Source: Pelagihabitans sp965238025
GTDB lineage: Bacteria > Bacteroidota > Bacteroidia > Flavobacteriales > Flavobacteriaceae
DNA length: 64,000 bases
Assembly: GCA_965238025.1 (NCBI GenBank)
Contig: OZ250162.1
Span: 2,914,001-2,978,000 of the forward strand
Reading direction: 5' to 3'
A program made the translations under genes and the position numbers. Position 1 is the first letter of the stretch. Each line of letters opens with the position of its first letter. Below the pieces are notes generated by a model, which was not told the DNA's origin, searched no databases, and worked only from the letters and a program-made list of their open reading frames with translations. Shown piece by piece: positions 26,821 to 36,800 of the stretch.

Positions 26821-29205
26821 ATGAAAAACATAAAAAATGTCATAATTGGAATTTATCTGTTATTTCCGATTTTTATAGTAGCACAGGAAGTTAAAGGAAC
26901 GGTAGAAGGTGAAAATGAAAAGTTGGTTTATGCAAATGTATTTTTGACAAATCAAGAAGGAGAAATTATTAAAGGAACTGTAACGAATGATCAGGGAGAA
27001 TTTGTACTAAATGTATCAGAAGGCGATTATATGTTAACCGTTAGTTTTTTAGGTTTTACCGAATACCAGAAGCAGTTAACTGTGCAAGGCAATTTAAATT
27101 TAGGAGTTATTAAACTAATACCCGATCAAAATGTACTCAATGAAGTTGTAGTTGTTTCTAAAAAACCGATGATTGAAAGAAAGGTTGATAGATTGGTGTT
27201 TAACGTAGAGAATAGTATAGCCGCTAGCGGAGGAGATGCCTTGGGCGCATTGAAAGTGGCTCCAGGTCTAAGGGTAAATAATGGTGATATCTCTATGATT
27301 GGAAAAGACAACGTTAGAGTTATGGTTAATAATCGCATGGTACAATTGTCTGGAGATGATTTAGCTAATTTTTTAGCCGGAATATCTTCAGATGATTTAA
27401 AAAAGATTGAAATAATAACAAATCCACCATCAAAATATGAAGCATCGGGAAATAGCGGTATTATCAATATAGTTTACAAAAAAGGAATTAGAAATTCTTG
27501 GAATAACAGTACTACGTTAACACATACTCAATCGGTTTTAGGTTTTTCTGACCTAAGAAATACTTTTTCTTATAATAAAGGAAATCTGAGGTTTTTAGGA
27601 AATTTGAGCGGGAGAACAGGAGATATGCAAGTAATTGAAACTGCGGACTTGTTTTATCCTAATGAAACATGGAGAACATCAATAGAAAGAAAAGATAAAA
27701 AGGATTTTTTCTTTGGTAGGGCCGAAGTTGATTATGACCTAAGTAAAAAAACTACTATCGGAGTGCAGTATTTATACAATAAATCTACCCCTGATATTAT
27801 TGATCAACCGATAACGGATATTCTGGACCTTAATAATGCTTTGACCTCAAGGCTAATTACTAATGGACTTTCCAATAGAGACGATGTTAATCAATCGGTT
27901 AATGCGCATTTAATTACAGAATTAGATACTTTAAACCGAAGATTATCTATTGATTTAGATTACTTTGATTTTAAGTCAGATGTAAATCGATCAATTTTGA
28001 CCAATAGATTTTCTGACTCAGGAGACCCCTTAGATGTGAATTTTTCGGCAAGAACCCCGGCAAATCAAGCTATTAGCAATTATAGCCTTAAAATTGATAT
28101 GGAGCATCCTATAAAGGGGTATAATTTAACATATGGTACTAAATTAAGCTTTATCACGACTAAATCTGGTACAACGTTTTACAATACCATTAGTGGAGAA
28201 GAAGTTGTTGATCCCGGGCGAACTAATGATTTTACGTATAAAGAAAATATTCAAGCATTCTATGCAAGTGTTTCAAAGAAATTAAGTGATAAATGGGAAA
28301 CTAAGTTGGGGTTACGAGTTGAGAATACACAAACAGAAGGAATATCTATTACTACTACAAAGAATGATTATATTAATTTTTTTCCAACGTTTTATCTTTC
28401 ATACCTAAAAAATGATAACAATTCTTTTTCAATAAATTATGGTAGAAGAATTCGAAGACCAAATTATGATTACTTAAACCCTTTTAGATGGTATTTATAT
28501 AGTAATTTTTATACTGTGGGAAATCCATTTTTAAAACCTTCATTTAATGATAATTTTGAATTCTCACATACTTTTAAAGAATCATTGATTACTACAGTTG
28601 GTCTGTATATTCAGTCAAATGGGTTTTCTAATGTGGCCGATGTTGATAGTGAAGATAATACGCTGATTTTTAGAAAAGAGAACTTTTTTTCAAAATATAC
28701 TCTTGGTCTTTCTGAATCATATGACTTTAATAAAGTTTCTTGGTGGTGGGCAAACCTCTATGGTGGATTATTTTATTACATTGTAGATTTTGATCCTATT
28801 GATATAGAACTTGATGCAATAACAGAAAAATTAGGTTATTATTTAAGTTGGAAAAATACATTTACATTAAATAAAAGTAAAAGCTTAAAGCTGGATTTGA
28901 GTTATTGGTATAGTTCATCATTCATTAGAAATTTTGGGGAAATAGGCTCGTCTAGTAGTTTAGATTTAGGCCTTAAATATTCTTTAAAAAGTAACTTACA
29001 GCTGTCCGCTGGAGTTTATGATATATTTAAAGACAGTTTTACATTAAACAGAAAAACCTCGAATGGTGTGAACCAAGAATATACTAGTTATTTTGGTAAT
29101 AGAAATGTTCGTTTTTCATTAAAGTATAATTTTGGTAATAAAAATATTAGGGTAAGATCAAGAAGATTAGGGAATTCTGATGAAAGAAAAAGAACCGGAA
29201 TATAA
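26821..29205 (+). CDS. TonB-dependent receptor-like outer-membrane protein
   Basis: 794 residues: signal peptide (IYLLFPIFIVAQ), CarboxypepD_reg-like beta-sandwich (about 22-100), a plug-like domain (LNEVVVVSKKP, then GGDALGALKVAPGL, NPPSKYEASGNSGIINIVYK) and a C-terminal beta-barrel ending in aromatic strands (VRFSLKYNFG). It resembles the outer-membrane beta-barrel family found in Bacteroidota. In this locus it may take up or pass the NRPS product across the outer membrane, by analogy with siderophore systems; that role is inferred. Its 5' end is duplicated at 22642. It lies just after the NRPS remnant, so it was once cotranscribed with a synthetase. Confidence 0.87.
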   Translation: MKNIKNVIIGIYLLFPIFIVAQEVKGTVEGENEKLVYANVFLTNQEGEIIKGTVTNDQGEFVLNVSEGDYMLTVSFLGFTEYQKQLTVQGNLNLGVIKLIPDQNVLNEVVVVSKKPMIERKVDRLVFNVENSIAASGGDALGALKVAPGLRVNNGDISMIGKDNVRVMVNNRMVQLSGDDLANFLAGISSDDLKKIEIITNPPSKYEASGNSGIINIVYKKGIRNSWNNSTTLTHTQSVLGFSDLRNTFSYNKGNLRFLGNLSGRTGDMQVIETADLFYPNETWRTSIERKDKKDFFFGRAEVDYDLSKKTTIGVQYLYNKSTPDIIDQPITDILDLNNALTSRLITNGLSNRDDVNQSVNAHLITELDTLNRRLSIDLDYFDFKSDVNRSILTNRFSDSGDPLDVNFSARTPANQAISNYSLKIDMEHPIKGYNLTYGTKLSFITTKSGTTFYNTISGEEVVDPGRTNDFTYKENIQAFYASVSKKLSDKWETKLGLRVENTQTEGISITTTKNDYINFFPTFYLSYLKNDNNSFSINYGRRIRRPNYDYLNPFRWYLYSNFYTVGNPFLKPSFNDNFEFSHTFKESLITTVGLYIQSNGFSNVADVDSEDNTLIFRKENFFSKYTLGLSESYDFNKVSWWWANLYGGLFYYIVDFDPIDIELDAITEKLGYYLSWKNTFTLNKSKSLKLDLSYWYSSSFIRNFGEIGSSSSLDLGLKYSLKSNLQLSAGVYDIFKDSFTLNRKTSNGVNQEYTSYFGNRNVRFSLKYNFGNKNIRVRSRRLGNSDERKRTGI

Positions 29206-29374
29206 TCAAAACCATTACCCGACATCCCGTAACTAATTAAACATGATTGTCTATGTTTTTTAGCAGTCCTACACAATAAAAAAATAGGAACGTAAACAAT
29301 TTGCCTTCAAGTATTCCTAGATACAAACTTGTATTTATTGTTATAAATCCGAAGTGACATCAAATTTATTTAAT

Positions 29375-30361
29375 ATGAAACCAATTATTTTAGTAATAGG
29401 TGCATGTGGTCAGTTAGGCTCCGTATTGACAGGGGTTTTAAGAGATGTTTATGGAAAAAAATCTGTAATAGCATCAGATATAATATCAAATAAAATATCC
29501 TCGGCTGGTATTTTTGAATTTGTCGACTCAACAGACATGAATAGAATTAGTGAAATAGTTATTAAATACAAAGTAACTCAGATATATCATTTAGCAGCGG
29601 TTCTATCTGCAAGAGGAGAAAAATCACCTTTAGAAACATGGGATACCAATATGAGGACATTTATTAATGTTTTAGAGGTTTCTAGAAAAAGTGGTATAGA
29701 AAAGGTTTTTTTTCCAAGCTCAATTGCTGTTTTTGGTAAATATGCGACAAAAAATAACACCCCTAATGAAACATATTTAAATCCTTCTACCGCATATGGG
29801 ATAAGCAAAGCAGCAGCAGAAAGTTGGGCGGAATATTACTTTAAAAGATATGGGTTGGATGTACGTTCCATAAGATTTCCTGGAATTATAGGGTATCAAT
29901 CAAAACCTGGAGGGGGAACAACCGATTATGCCATAGATATTTATTATAAGGCAGTTGAAGGAATAAATTTTAGCTGTTTTTTGAGAGAAGAAACCAAACT
30001 GCCTATGATTTATATGGATGATGCCATAAGGGCTGCAATAGAAATAATGGAAGCTCCCAAAGAAAACATAATGATTAGAACATCTTATAATTTGTCAGGA
30101 ATGAGTTTCTCACCTAGAGAAGTGGTAGAGTCTATAAGGGATTATTATCCATTTTTTAAAACAGAGTTTAATCCAGATTTTAGACAGGAGATAGCTGATA
30201 ATTGGCCTAATACTATAAATGATTCTAGAGCAAGAATTGATTGGGGGTGGAAACCAAAATTTAGTCTAGACTTAACCACAAAAGCTATGATTTATAATTT
30301 AAGAAAACAATACAGTGGGCAGGTGAGTGAAAAGTTATATTCTAGGTCAAAGCAAAATTAA
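29375..30361 (+). CDS. SDR-type L-threonine 3-dehydrogenase
   Basis: 328 residues from ATG 29375 (a GTG at 29354 is also in frame). Extended short-chain dehydrogenase: NAD-binding VIGACGQLGS at the N-terminus, HLAA, catalytic Ser in PSSIAVFG and the Tyr/Lys pair in YGISKAAAE. The signature stretches RFPGIIGY, PGGGTTDYAIDIYY, PMIYMDDAIRAAIEIMEAP and DWGWKP are those of the SDR-type threonine dehydrogenase rather than sugar epimerases. The reaction is L-Thr + NAD+ to 2-amino-3-oxobutyrate. Inside an NRPS locus it may supply an amino-ketone building block or modify a Thr-like residue (inference), or it may be a captured catabolic gene. Confidence 0.85.
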   Translation: MKPIILVIGACGQLGSVLTGVLRDVYGKKSVIASDIISNKISSAGIFEFVDSTDMNRISEIVIKYKVTQIYHLAAVLSARGEKSPLETWDTNMRTFINVLEVSRKSGIEKVFFPSSIAVFGKYATKNNTPNETYLNPSTAYGISKAAAESWAEYYFKRYGLDVRSIRFPGIIGYQSKPGGGTTDYAIDIYYKAVEGINFSCFLREETKLPMIYMDDAIRAAIEIMEAPKENIMIRTSYNLSGMSFSPREVVESIRDYYPFFKTEFNPDFRQEIADNWPNTINDSRARIDWGWKPKFSLDLTTKAMIYNLRKQYSGQVSEKLYSRSKQN

Positions 30362-30380
30362 ATTACATCAAAATAAGTAT

Positions 30381-31115
30381 ATGCGTAATAAACCACAACT
30401 TTTTTTACTCCATTTTGCTGGAGGGAGCTCTTATTCATTTGATTTTTTAAAAAGGTATATAGATGTAGATATTATGGATTTCATTCCATTAGAAATACCA
30501 GGAAGAGGAAAAAGGTTTAGAGAAGAATTATTGACAACTAAGGAATCGGTCATCCAAGATTATTTAGATCAAATTATTGTATTAAGAAATAATCAACCTT
30601 ATATAATTTATGGTCATAGTATGGGGGCTACAATCTCATTGTCGGTAGCTAATGAGATGCAGCAAGTAGGTGACCTTCCTTTATCTTTAATTGTTTCCGG
30701 TAATGCTGGACCAGGTATCAAGAAATCTGATGAAGAAAAAAAGGAAAAACGCTATTTAATGAAGGATAGTGATTTTAAAGAGGAATTACGAAAATTAGGA
30801 GGGGTTCCCGAAGAAGTTTTAGAAAATAGTGAATTATACGATTTTTTTAACCCTATTATGCGAGCTGACTTTGAAGTGTTGGAAGAAGGCGGCTATTCAG
30901 AAGAAGATATACGATTACAAATACCCATTTATGCATTAATGGGATCTAAAGAAGAAACTAGCAATGAAATTGAAAACTGGAAAAGATTTACTGCCAAAAA
31001 GTTTACTTACGAAATTTTAGAAGGAAATCATTTTTTTATAGATGATTACCCTAATTATTTGGCAAAAATAATTGAAGAGATTATGATAAGCCATAAAATC
31101 ATATATAATCTTTAA
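30381..31115 (+). CDS. type II thioesterase
   Basis: About 244 residues from ATG 30381; an upstream in-frame GTG would overlap the dehydrogenase. Alpha/beta-hydrolase of the RifR/GrsT/SrfAD type: LLHFAGGSSYSF at the N-terminus, EIPGRGKR, nucleophile Ser80 in YGHSMGA and C-terminal His in EGNHFF. Such enzymes clear misacylated carrier proteins of NRPS and PKS lines. It lies 19 bp after the dehydrogenase stop and is probably cotranscribed. No thioesterase domain is fused to any synthetase here, so a role in product release cannot be excluded. Confidence 0.9.
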   Translation: MRNKPQLFLLHFAGGSSYSFDFLKRYIDVDIMDFIPLEIPGRGKRFREELLTTKESVIQDYLDQIIVLRNNQPYIIYGHSMGATISLSVANEMQQVGDLPLSLIVSGNAGPGIKKSDEEKKEKRYLMKDSDFKEELRKLGGVPEEVLENSELYDFFNPIMRADFEVLEEGGYSEEDIRLQIPIYALMGSKEETSNEIENWKRFTAKKFTYEILEGNHFFIDDYPNYLAKIIEEIMISHKIIYNL

Positions 31116-31303
31116 AAGACAACTCATGAGTATTAAGGCCTCAATAAAAAGATAACTAGAAGTAATACATAAGTAAAAGTATAAAACAAAGAATGCTTTT
31201 ATGTCTATGACACAGCTAAATCTTTTTCTACCAATGTCTAACCAGGCTTTCTATAATCTGTTTTTTTAATTCTAATAAAAGTATAAAATAAAACAATAAA
31301 ATC

Positions 31304-31696
31304 ATGAATAAAGATATTGAAAACCATCTGTCGGATTATGTTTTAAGGGGAAGCTTGTCAGATATTTTAGAAATAGAAGAAGGTCGAATTTGTGTGTTGG
31401 GCATAGGGTATCCGATATTTGTAAATGACAAGGGGAGGATAACTAAAATTAAAGACATAAAATTGGATTTAGAAACCTCTTCAGGACTTACCTATCAATT
31501 ATGGAGCTTAAATTTTATTAATTCAACATTACAGAATTCCAAAAGAAAAACCAAAATACTTGAAATAAGAAAAAAAGCAATCACGCTTCTGATAAAAACT
31601 TTATCAAACCTAGAAAACAGTAAAAGTTTACAAGAAGTTTTCACGCTATTAAAGAATGTCGAAAAAGAAAGAAAATCTTTAAAAGCAGAAATATAA
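31304..31696 (+). CDS. hypothetical protein in NRPS locus
   Basis: 130 residues, not recognised. No signal peptide or membrane segment. The N-terminal half looks beta-rich (DILEIEEGRICVLGIGYPIF) and the C-terminal half is a Lys/Glu-rich helix that could form a coiled coil (ILEIRKKAITLLIKTLSNLE). The ATG follows an A-rich leader typical of real starts here, and the frame is long for such AT-rich DNA. It sits alone between the thioesterase and the exporter. Function unknown. Confidence 0.6.
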   Translation: MNKDIENHLSDYVLRGSLSDILEIEEGRICVLGIGYPIFVNDKGRITKIKDIKLDLETSSGLTYQLWSLNFINSTLQNSKRKTKILEIRKKAITLLIKTLSNLENSKSLQEVFTLLKNVEKERKSLKAEI

Positions 31697-32130
31697 AAGC
31701 TTTTGATCAGAGAAGGCACTTAATATACAATAGGTAATTTAAAATTTTCTACGAATGCTATTTGTTTTCGAAAATATTAGCATTGAAGAAGAAAGTCAAT
31801 TTAGACCATCGGCGTAAATGGCTAACGCGCGTTGACATTTTTTTCCAAGTTCTACAGTTAAAGAAAGGGTTACAAGGGTTTTAGACCACATAGCACGTTG
31901 TCCCAAACGAGTACATTCAAATGAATCAAAATCTAGTTATGACTAGGGCCTAAATATGGGAGAAGGTCATCTGAAAATCGATTTTCTAATTTGAAAAAGA
32001 TAAATTTTAGTATAAAACGTCTTTATGTTAATGACAAAAAGATTGATTCTCCTACAAATTTAATTGACGATTAATAATTAATATTTAACCAATATTAATA
32101 CCATGGTGTTAATATTTAATAACCTCAAAA
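31697..32130. other. intergenic region before the exporter
   Basis: About 430 bp with no gene seen on either strand. Its last 60 bases are very AT-rich and hold overlapping inverted repeats (32077-32116), listed separately. It probably contains the exporter promoter. Confidence 0.5.
32077..32116. promoter_or_regulatory. overlapping inverted repeats upstream of the exporter
   Basis: ATTAATATT (32077-32085) and AATATTAAT (32091-32099) are exact reverse complements with a 5-base gap. The second arm also pairs, 11 of 12 bases, with GGTGTTAATATT (32105-32116). This gives three regularly placed copies of one half-site just before the exporter start, as expected of a repressor or activator binding region. 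The binding protein is unknown, and chance is possible in such AT-rich DNA. Confidence 0.4.
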
Positions 32131-33765
32131 ATGCTAAAGTTAAAACCAAAAGATATCCTTCTTCTTTTATTATATGCGATACCCAATACAATTCTAAGTT
32201 TTGGTATAATATATATTATAAACAATGTTCTTTCAGGCAACGAAGAATTTTTAAAGGATTATATGATTATAGTTTTTTTATCTACAGTGGCCTACGCATA
32301 TTTACTCAATGTCATTTTTCAGAAAGGACTCAATAAGTACACTTTTGAGCTCTTATATGAGAATGAAAAAAACCTATTCAATCAGATACTAAAAGCACCC
32401 TTGGTAACTTTAGAAAAATTTGGTACACAACGATTTTATACGGCCATGGAGGACTTACGATTATTCTCCAATTTACCATATACACTAACACATACAGTAA
32501 GCTCCTTATTAATGTTGATATTAGGTATGATATACATGTTTACTTTGTCTGCTGTTTCTGCAGCAATAGTAATTGTTCTTGTAATTTTAGTAGCGCTATG
32601 TTATTTTGTTGTAATGAATTCTATGTCTAATCAAGTAGCAAAATTACGAAAGTTGAATGAGCATTATTATAAGTATGTAGATGACTTAATCGGGGGGTTC
32701 AAAGAATTGAAATTAAGTAAATCCAGACAAAGAAATATTATGAAGGAGCATCTTGGTCCAAATCGTGATAAATCTGAAGGTCTGGATTTTAACATTAATT
32801 ACGTTTTTCTATCTATTAATATGATTAGTCAATATGGGTTATATGTAGTTATTGCTGCCATTCTGTTTGGATTACCAGCTTTTGGATTATTAGAAAGAGA
32901 AGGAGTGATTGCCTATGTTGTGGTTATACTTTTTATTTCTGGGCCGATAAATAACCTAATCAATTTACAGCAAGCATATACTCGTTTTATGGTTGCGAAT
33001 AGAAGGATTAATAGCTTTATGGAAGATTTCCAAATTAGTATGGAAAATGAAACCTATATAGATAGTGAAGACCAAGTATTTAACTCTCTAAGTTTCAAAA
33101 ACGTTTGTTTTGATTATGAAGGCGAAAATGAAGAAAAAACATTTGCATTAGGCCCAATAGACCTTGAAATTAATAAAGGCGAAGTCCTATTTATAGTTGG
33201 AGGTAATGGATCAGGAAAAAGCACATTTATTAATGTTTTAACTGGCTTGTATAAACCTTCGGAAGGTGAAATTATTTTAAATAATGATAAAACTTTAAAT
33301 ATTAAGGATGACTTACAAGATTCAATGACTGCAATTTTTACAAACAATCATATTTTCTCGCACAATTATGATAATTATACTCTTGAGGAAAACGCTGAAT
33401 ATCAAGAGTTGTTAAAAACGATGCGATTAGATGAAGTTGTCACTGACGATAAAGAAGAATCTGCAAGAAGAAATTTCTCCAAAGGACAAAGCAAGCGCAT
33501 GTCTATGATTTTTGCGCTTCTAGAAAAAAAACCAGTCCTGGTTTTAGATGAGTGGGCAGCTGATCAAGACCCACATTTTAGAAAATATTTCTACGAAGAA
33601 TTAATCCCAAAATTAAAAAGAGAAGGAAAGACCATTATTGCAGTAACTCATGATGATGCATATTTTCACCTTGCAGATCGTATTATCAAATTTGATTACG
33701 GAAAGATAGTCAAAGATGTTGATGCAAGTAGTAAAATGGAACTTACCGAAAGCCTTTGGGCGTAG
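32131..33765 (+). CDS. cyclic-peptide-type ABC exporter (fused permease-ATPase)
   Basis: 544 residues: six predicted membrane segments in the first ~300 (for example ILLLLLYAIPNTILSFGIIY and MLILGMIYMFTLSAVSAAIV) followed by an ATPase domain with Walker A GGNGSGKST, signature FSKGQSKRMSM, Walker B VLVLDEW and H-loop AVTHDD. The short single-chain layout and the DEWAADQDPHFRK stretch are typical of the SyrD/PvdE family, which moves NRPS products or their precursors across the inner membrane. It is the intact counterpart of the remnant at 4610-4996 and presumably exports the cluster product to the periplasm, where the hydrolase at 38323 would meet it. Confidence 0.92.
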   Translation: MLKLKPKDILLLLLYAIPNTILSFGIIYIINNVLSGNEEFLKDYMIIVFLSTVAYAYLLNVIFQKGLNKYTFELLYENEKNLFNQILKAPLVTLEKFGTQRFYTAMEDLRLFSNLPYTLTHTVSSLLMLILGMIYMFTLSAVSAAIVIVLVILVALCYFVVMNSMSNQVAKLRKLNEHYYKYVDDLIGGFKELKLSKSRQRNIMKEHLGPNRDKSEGLDFNINYVFLSINMISQYGLYVVIAAILFGLPAFGLLEREGVIAYVVVILFISGPINNLINLQQAYTRFMVANRRINSFMEDFQISMENETYIDSEDQVFNSLSFKNVCFDYEGENEEKTFALGPIDLEINKGEVLFIVGGNGSGKSTFINVLTGLYKPSEGEIILNNDKTLNIKDDLQDSMTAIFTNNHIFSHNYDNYTLEENAEYQELLKTMRLDEVVTDDKEESARRNFSKGQSKRMSMIFALLEKKPVLVLDEWAADQDPHFRKYFYEELIPKLKREGKTIIAVTHDDAYFHLADRIIKFDYGKIVKDVDASSKMELTESLWA

Positions 33766-33840
33766 ATTTAATCATTGCGTAGCTAGGGTACTTCATTCGC
33801 ACAAACAATTGTAATACCCGTTAACTTAGATAATATCATT

Positions 33841-36800
33841 ATGAAATTGACGCTTCCGCAGCAAGATGTCTATTTTGAGCAATTGTTGTACCCAAATGAG
33901 CCCATTTATAACATTGGGGCTAAAATAGAAATTAAAGGTAGCATAGATTTTGAAACCTTAAATAAAGCCTATGTTGCGCTTATTAATCAACACGATGCGT
34001 ATCGAAGCATTGTTGTAAAGCATAAAGAACATGTAGAAATAGAGATTTTAACAGAACATGAATCCTTGTTGGATTTCGTTGATTTCTCTAAAGAAAAGGA
34101 TGCAGATAAAGAAGCGAATCTTTTTATGCAAAAAACCTTTAAAAAACCTTTTGATTTTAATAGCGGAGAGCTATTACATAAGTTTATTTTGGTCAAGGTA
34201 GATGATACATTTCATTATCTGTTTTCCGTATATCATCACATAATAACAGATGGTTGGGGGACATCTTTGATGTTTCAAAGATTAGTTAAGAATTATAATG
34301 AACTCCTTGATCAAGGTCAGATAATGACCAAGTACCCTTACAGTTATAAAGATTTTGTTGAAAATGATAAAGATTATTGTAATTCAGAAGCCTTTACAAT
34401 TGATAAAATATATTGGAAAGAAAAGTTTCTAAGCCTTCCTGAACCTTTATTTACAAGAATTGATGAAACCGCTCATGTTAATAAAAGTGAACGAAAAGAG
34501 CTAATATTAAAGCGATCAACCTATAACCAACTTTTGCTTAAGGCACAAGAAAGCAAGGGTTCTACTTTTCATCTAATATTAGGAATCTTATTTCTTTATT
34601 TTGGAAGAAAACATCAGAATAAAGATTTTGCGGTAGGGCTTCCTGTATTAAATCGAGGTAAATCTGTCTTCAAGAAGACTGTAGGCCTTTTTATGGGGAT
34701 TTCTGCATTAAGAATAGAGTTAGATTTTAACGATACTTTTGATACTCTTGTTTATAAAATCAGACAACAACTCAGGCAGGATTATCGATATCAGCGTTTT
34801 CCTCTAGGAAAACTTATACAGGAATTAGGTCTTTTTCAGGAAAGAGAGAGATTATTTAATATTACTTTATCCTATGAGAAGCAGAATTATGCCGATCATT
34901 TTAAAAGCACTAAGACCAGAGTTATTCCATTAACACATCAATCTGAACGTGTAGCTCTAGCTGTTTACATTAGGGAATTTGATGAACTGGAAGATGTGAA
35001 AATTGATTTTGACTATAACTTAAATTACTTCGATGAAAATTCAATTGCTCAGATCATCTTACATTTTGAAGAACTTATTAATGATATAAGAATAAATGCA
35101 AAAAAGAAACTAATAGATTATCAATATTTAACTGAAACTGAAGAAAAACAGCTATTATATAATTTTAATCAAACGCAAGCAGATTATCCAAAAGAGACTA
35201 CGTTGCTATCTTATTTTAACATTCAAGTAAAGAAGAGATACGACCACCTAGCGGTAAAAGATAAGTCCAAATCCTACACATATGGTGAATTGGATATACT
35301 GTCAGATAGAATAGCTGATTTTCTATTTGAGAATTTTCGAGATGATTTATCACCCATTGCAGTTTTGATGGATCGTTCCGCCAATTTGGTAGCTATATTA
35401 ATGGGAATATTTAAGTCCGGACGGGCGTATATTCCTTTAGACCCGACCTTTCCTAAGAAGAGACTTGGTTTTATAGTGGCTCATAGTGAGGTAAAATGTA
35501 TTATAGGGAACGAAAAATTAAAGGATGTAGTAAAATCTAAGGCCACATTTATAAATGCTGAAGTAATCCTGCATTTTGACGAGACAATTAGCGCCATAAA
35601 TTTCGACTATAAAGTCAAGTTAAACAATAAGGCATATATAATTTATACCTCGGGATCGACTGGAGAACCAAAAGGTGTTGCGATTGGGCACCAATCACTA
35701 TTAAATTTTTTATTGAGTATTCAGCGAAAACCCGAAGTGAATTTGCAAGATTTGTTATTCTCGGTGACCACACAATCTTTTGATATTTCAATATTAGAAT
35801 TCTTTGTGCCGCTAATTTCGGGAGCAACATTGTACATCGCGAATAACGATATCCTCGCAGATCCATTTACTTTAATTGATGTTTTGAAAAAAGTTAAACC
35901 AACCATAATGCAGGCAACACCTAGTTTTTACCAGATGTTATATAATGCAGGTTGGGGCGGAGATAAAAATTTGAAAGTGTTATGTGGAGGAGATCTTTTA
36001 AGTAAATCTTTAGCTAAGAAATTAATCAACACCAGTGCCGATGTATGGAATATGTATGGTCCTACAGAAACAACTATATGGTCAAGTATTAAGAAAGTAA
36101 CGAAAGCCGAGGAGGCATCGAATATCGGTAGGCCAATACAAAACACAACGTTTTACATACTAGATAAGTCTTTAGGACTTTTGCCTATAGGCACTCCTGG
36201 GAATATCTATATTGGCGGCGATGGTTTAGCGCTAGGGTATTTAAAGAACAAAAAGTTGACCGAAGAAAAATTCATAACTAGCCCTTTTGATGATGCAGAA
36301 AAAATCTATGACACCGGCGATATCGGCAGATGGAATATCAAAGGAGAAATAGAATTTTTGGGCCGCAGTGATACTCAGGTAAAAATAAGGGGCTATCGCA
36401 TAGAATTAGGTGAAGTAGAAGCCCAACTTGAGCAATTAAGCGTTGTAAAATCGTCTGTGGTTGTTGCTAGGAAGAGTGCAAATCAAGAGGCTTATCTTTT
36501 AGCCTATGTTATCCTTGACCAAAACACTATTGATGTTGACCTCATTATTAATAAGCTTCGAAAGAAGTTGCCCGAATATATGATACCAAATAAGATTATT
36601 CCTTTGGAGCATTTTCCCTTAACGCCAAACAAAAAAGTTGATAGAAAATCTTTGACTCAGCGTAAAGTAGATTCTAGAATAATTAAATCTGTAGATAAGA
36701 AGCCTACTACCGAATTAGAAATTAAACTTTGTGAATACTTTAAAGAGGTTTTAAAATTAAAAAATGAAATAGGCGTAGTTGATAGTTTTTTCAGCCTTGG

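Noticed and set aside
30327..30380. N-terminal extension of the thioesterase
   Set aside because: It would overlap the dehydrogenase gene, and the conserved family start (LLHFAGG) follows closely after the ATG at 30381.
31201..31269. 22-codon frame starting at an ATG before the orphan gene
   Set aside because: Faintly like the start of a condensation domain (LFLPMSNQAFYN), but too short to support either a gene or a remnant.
32103..32336. 77-codon + strand frame overlapping the exporter start
   Set aside because: Different frame from the exporter; composition without protein character; shadow of the real gene.
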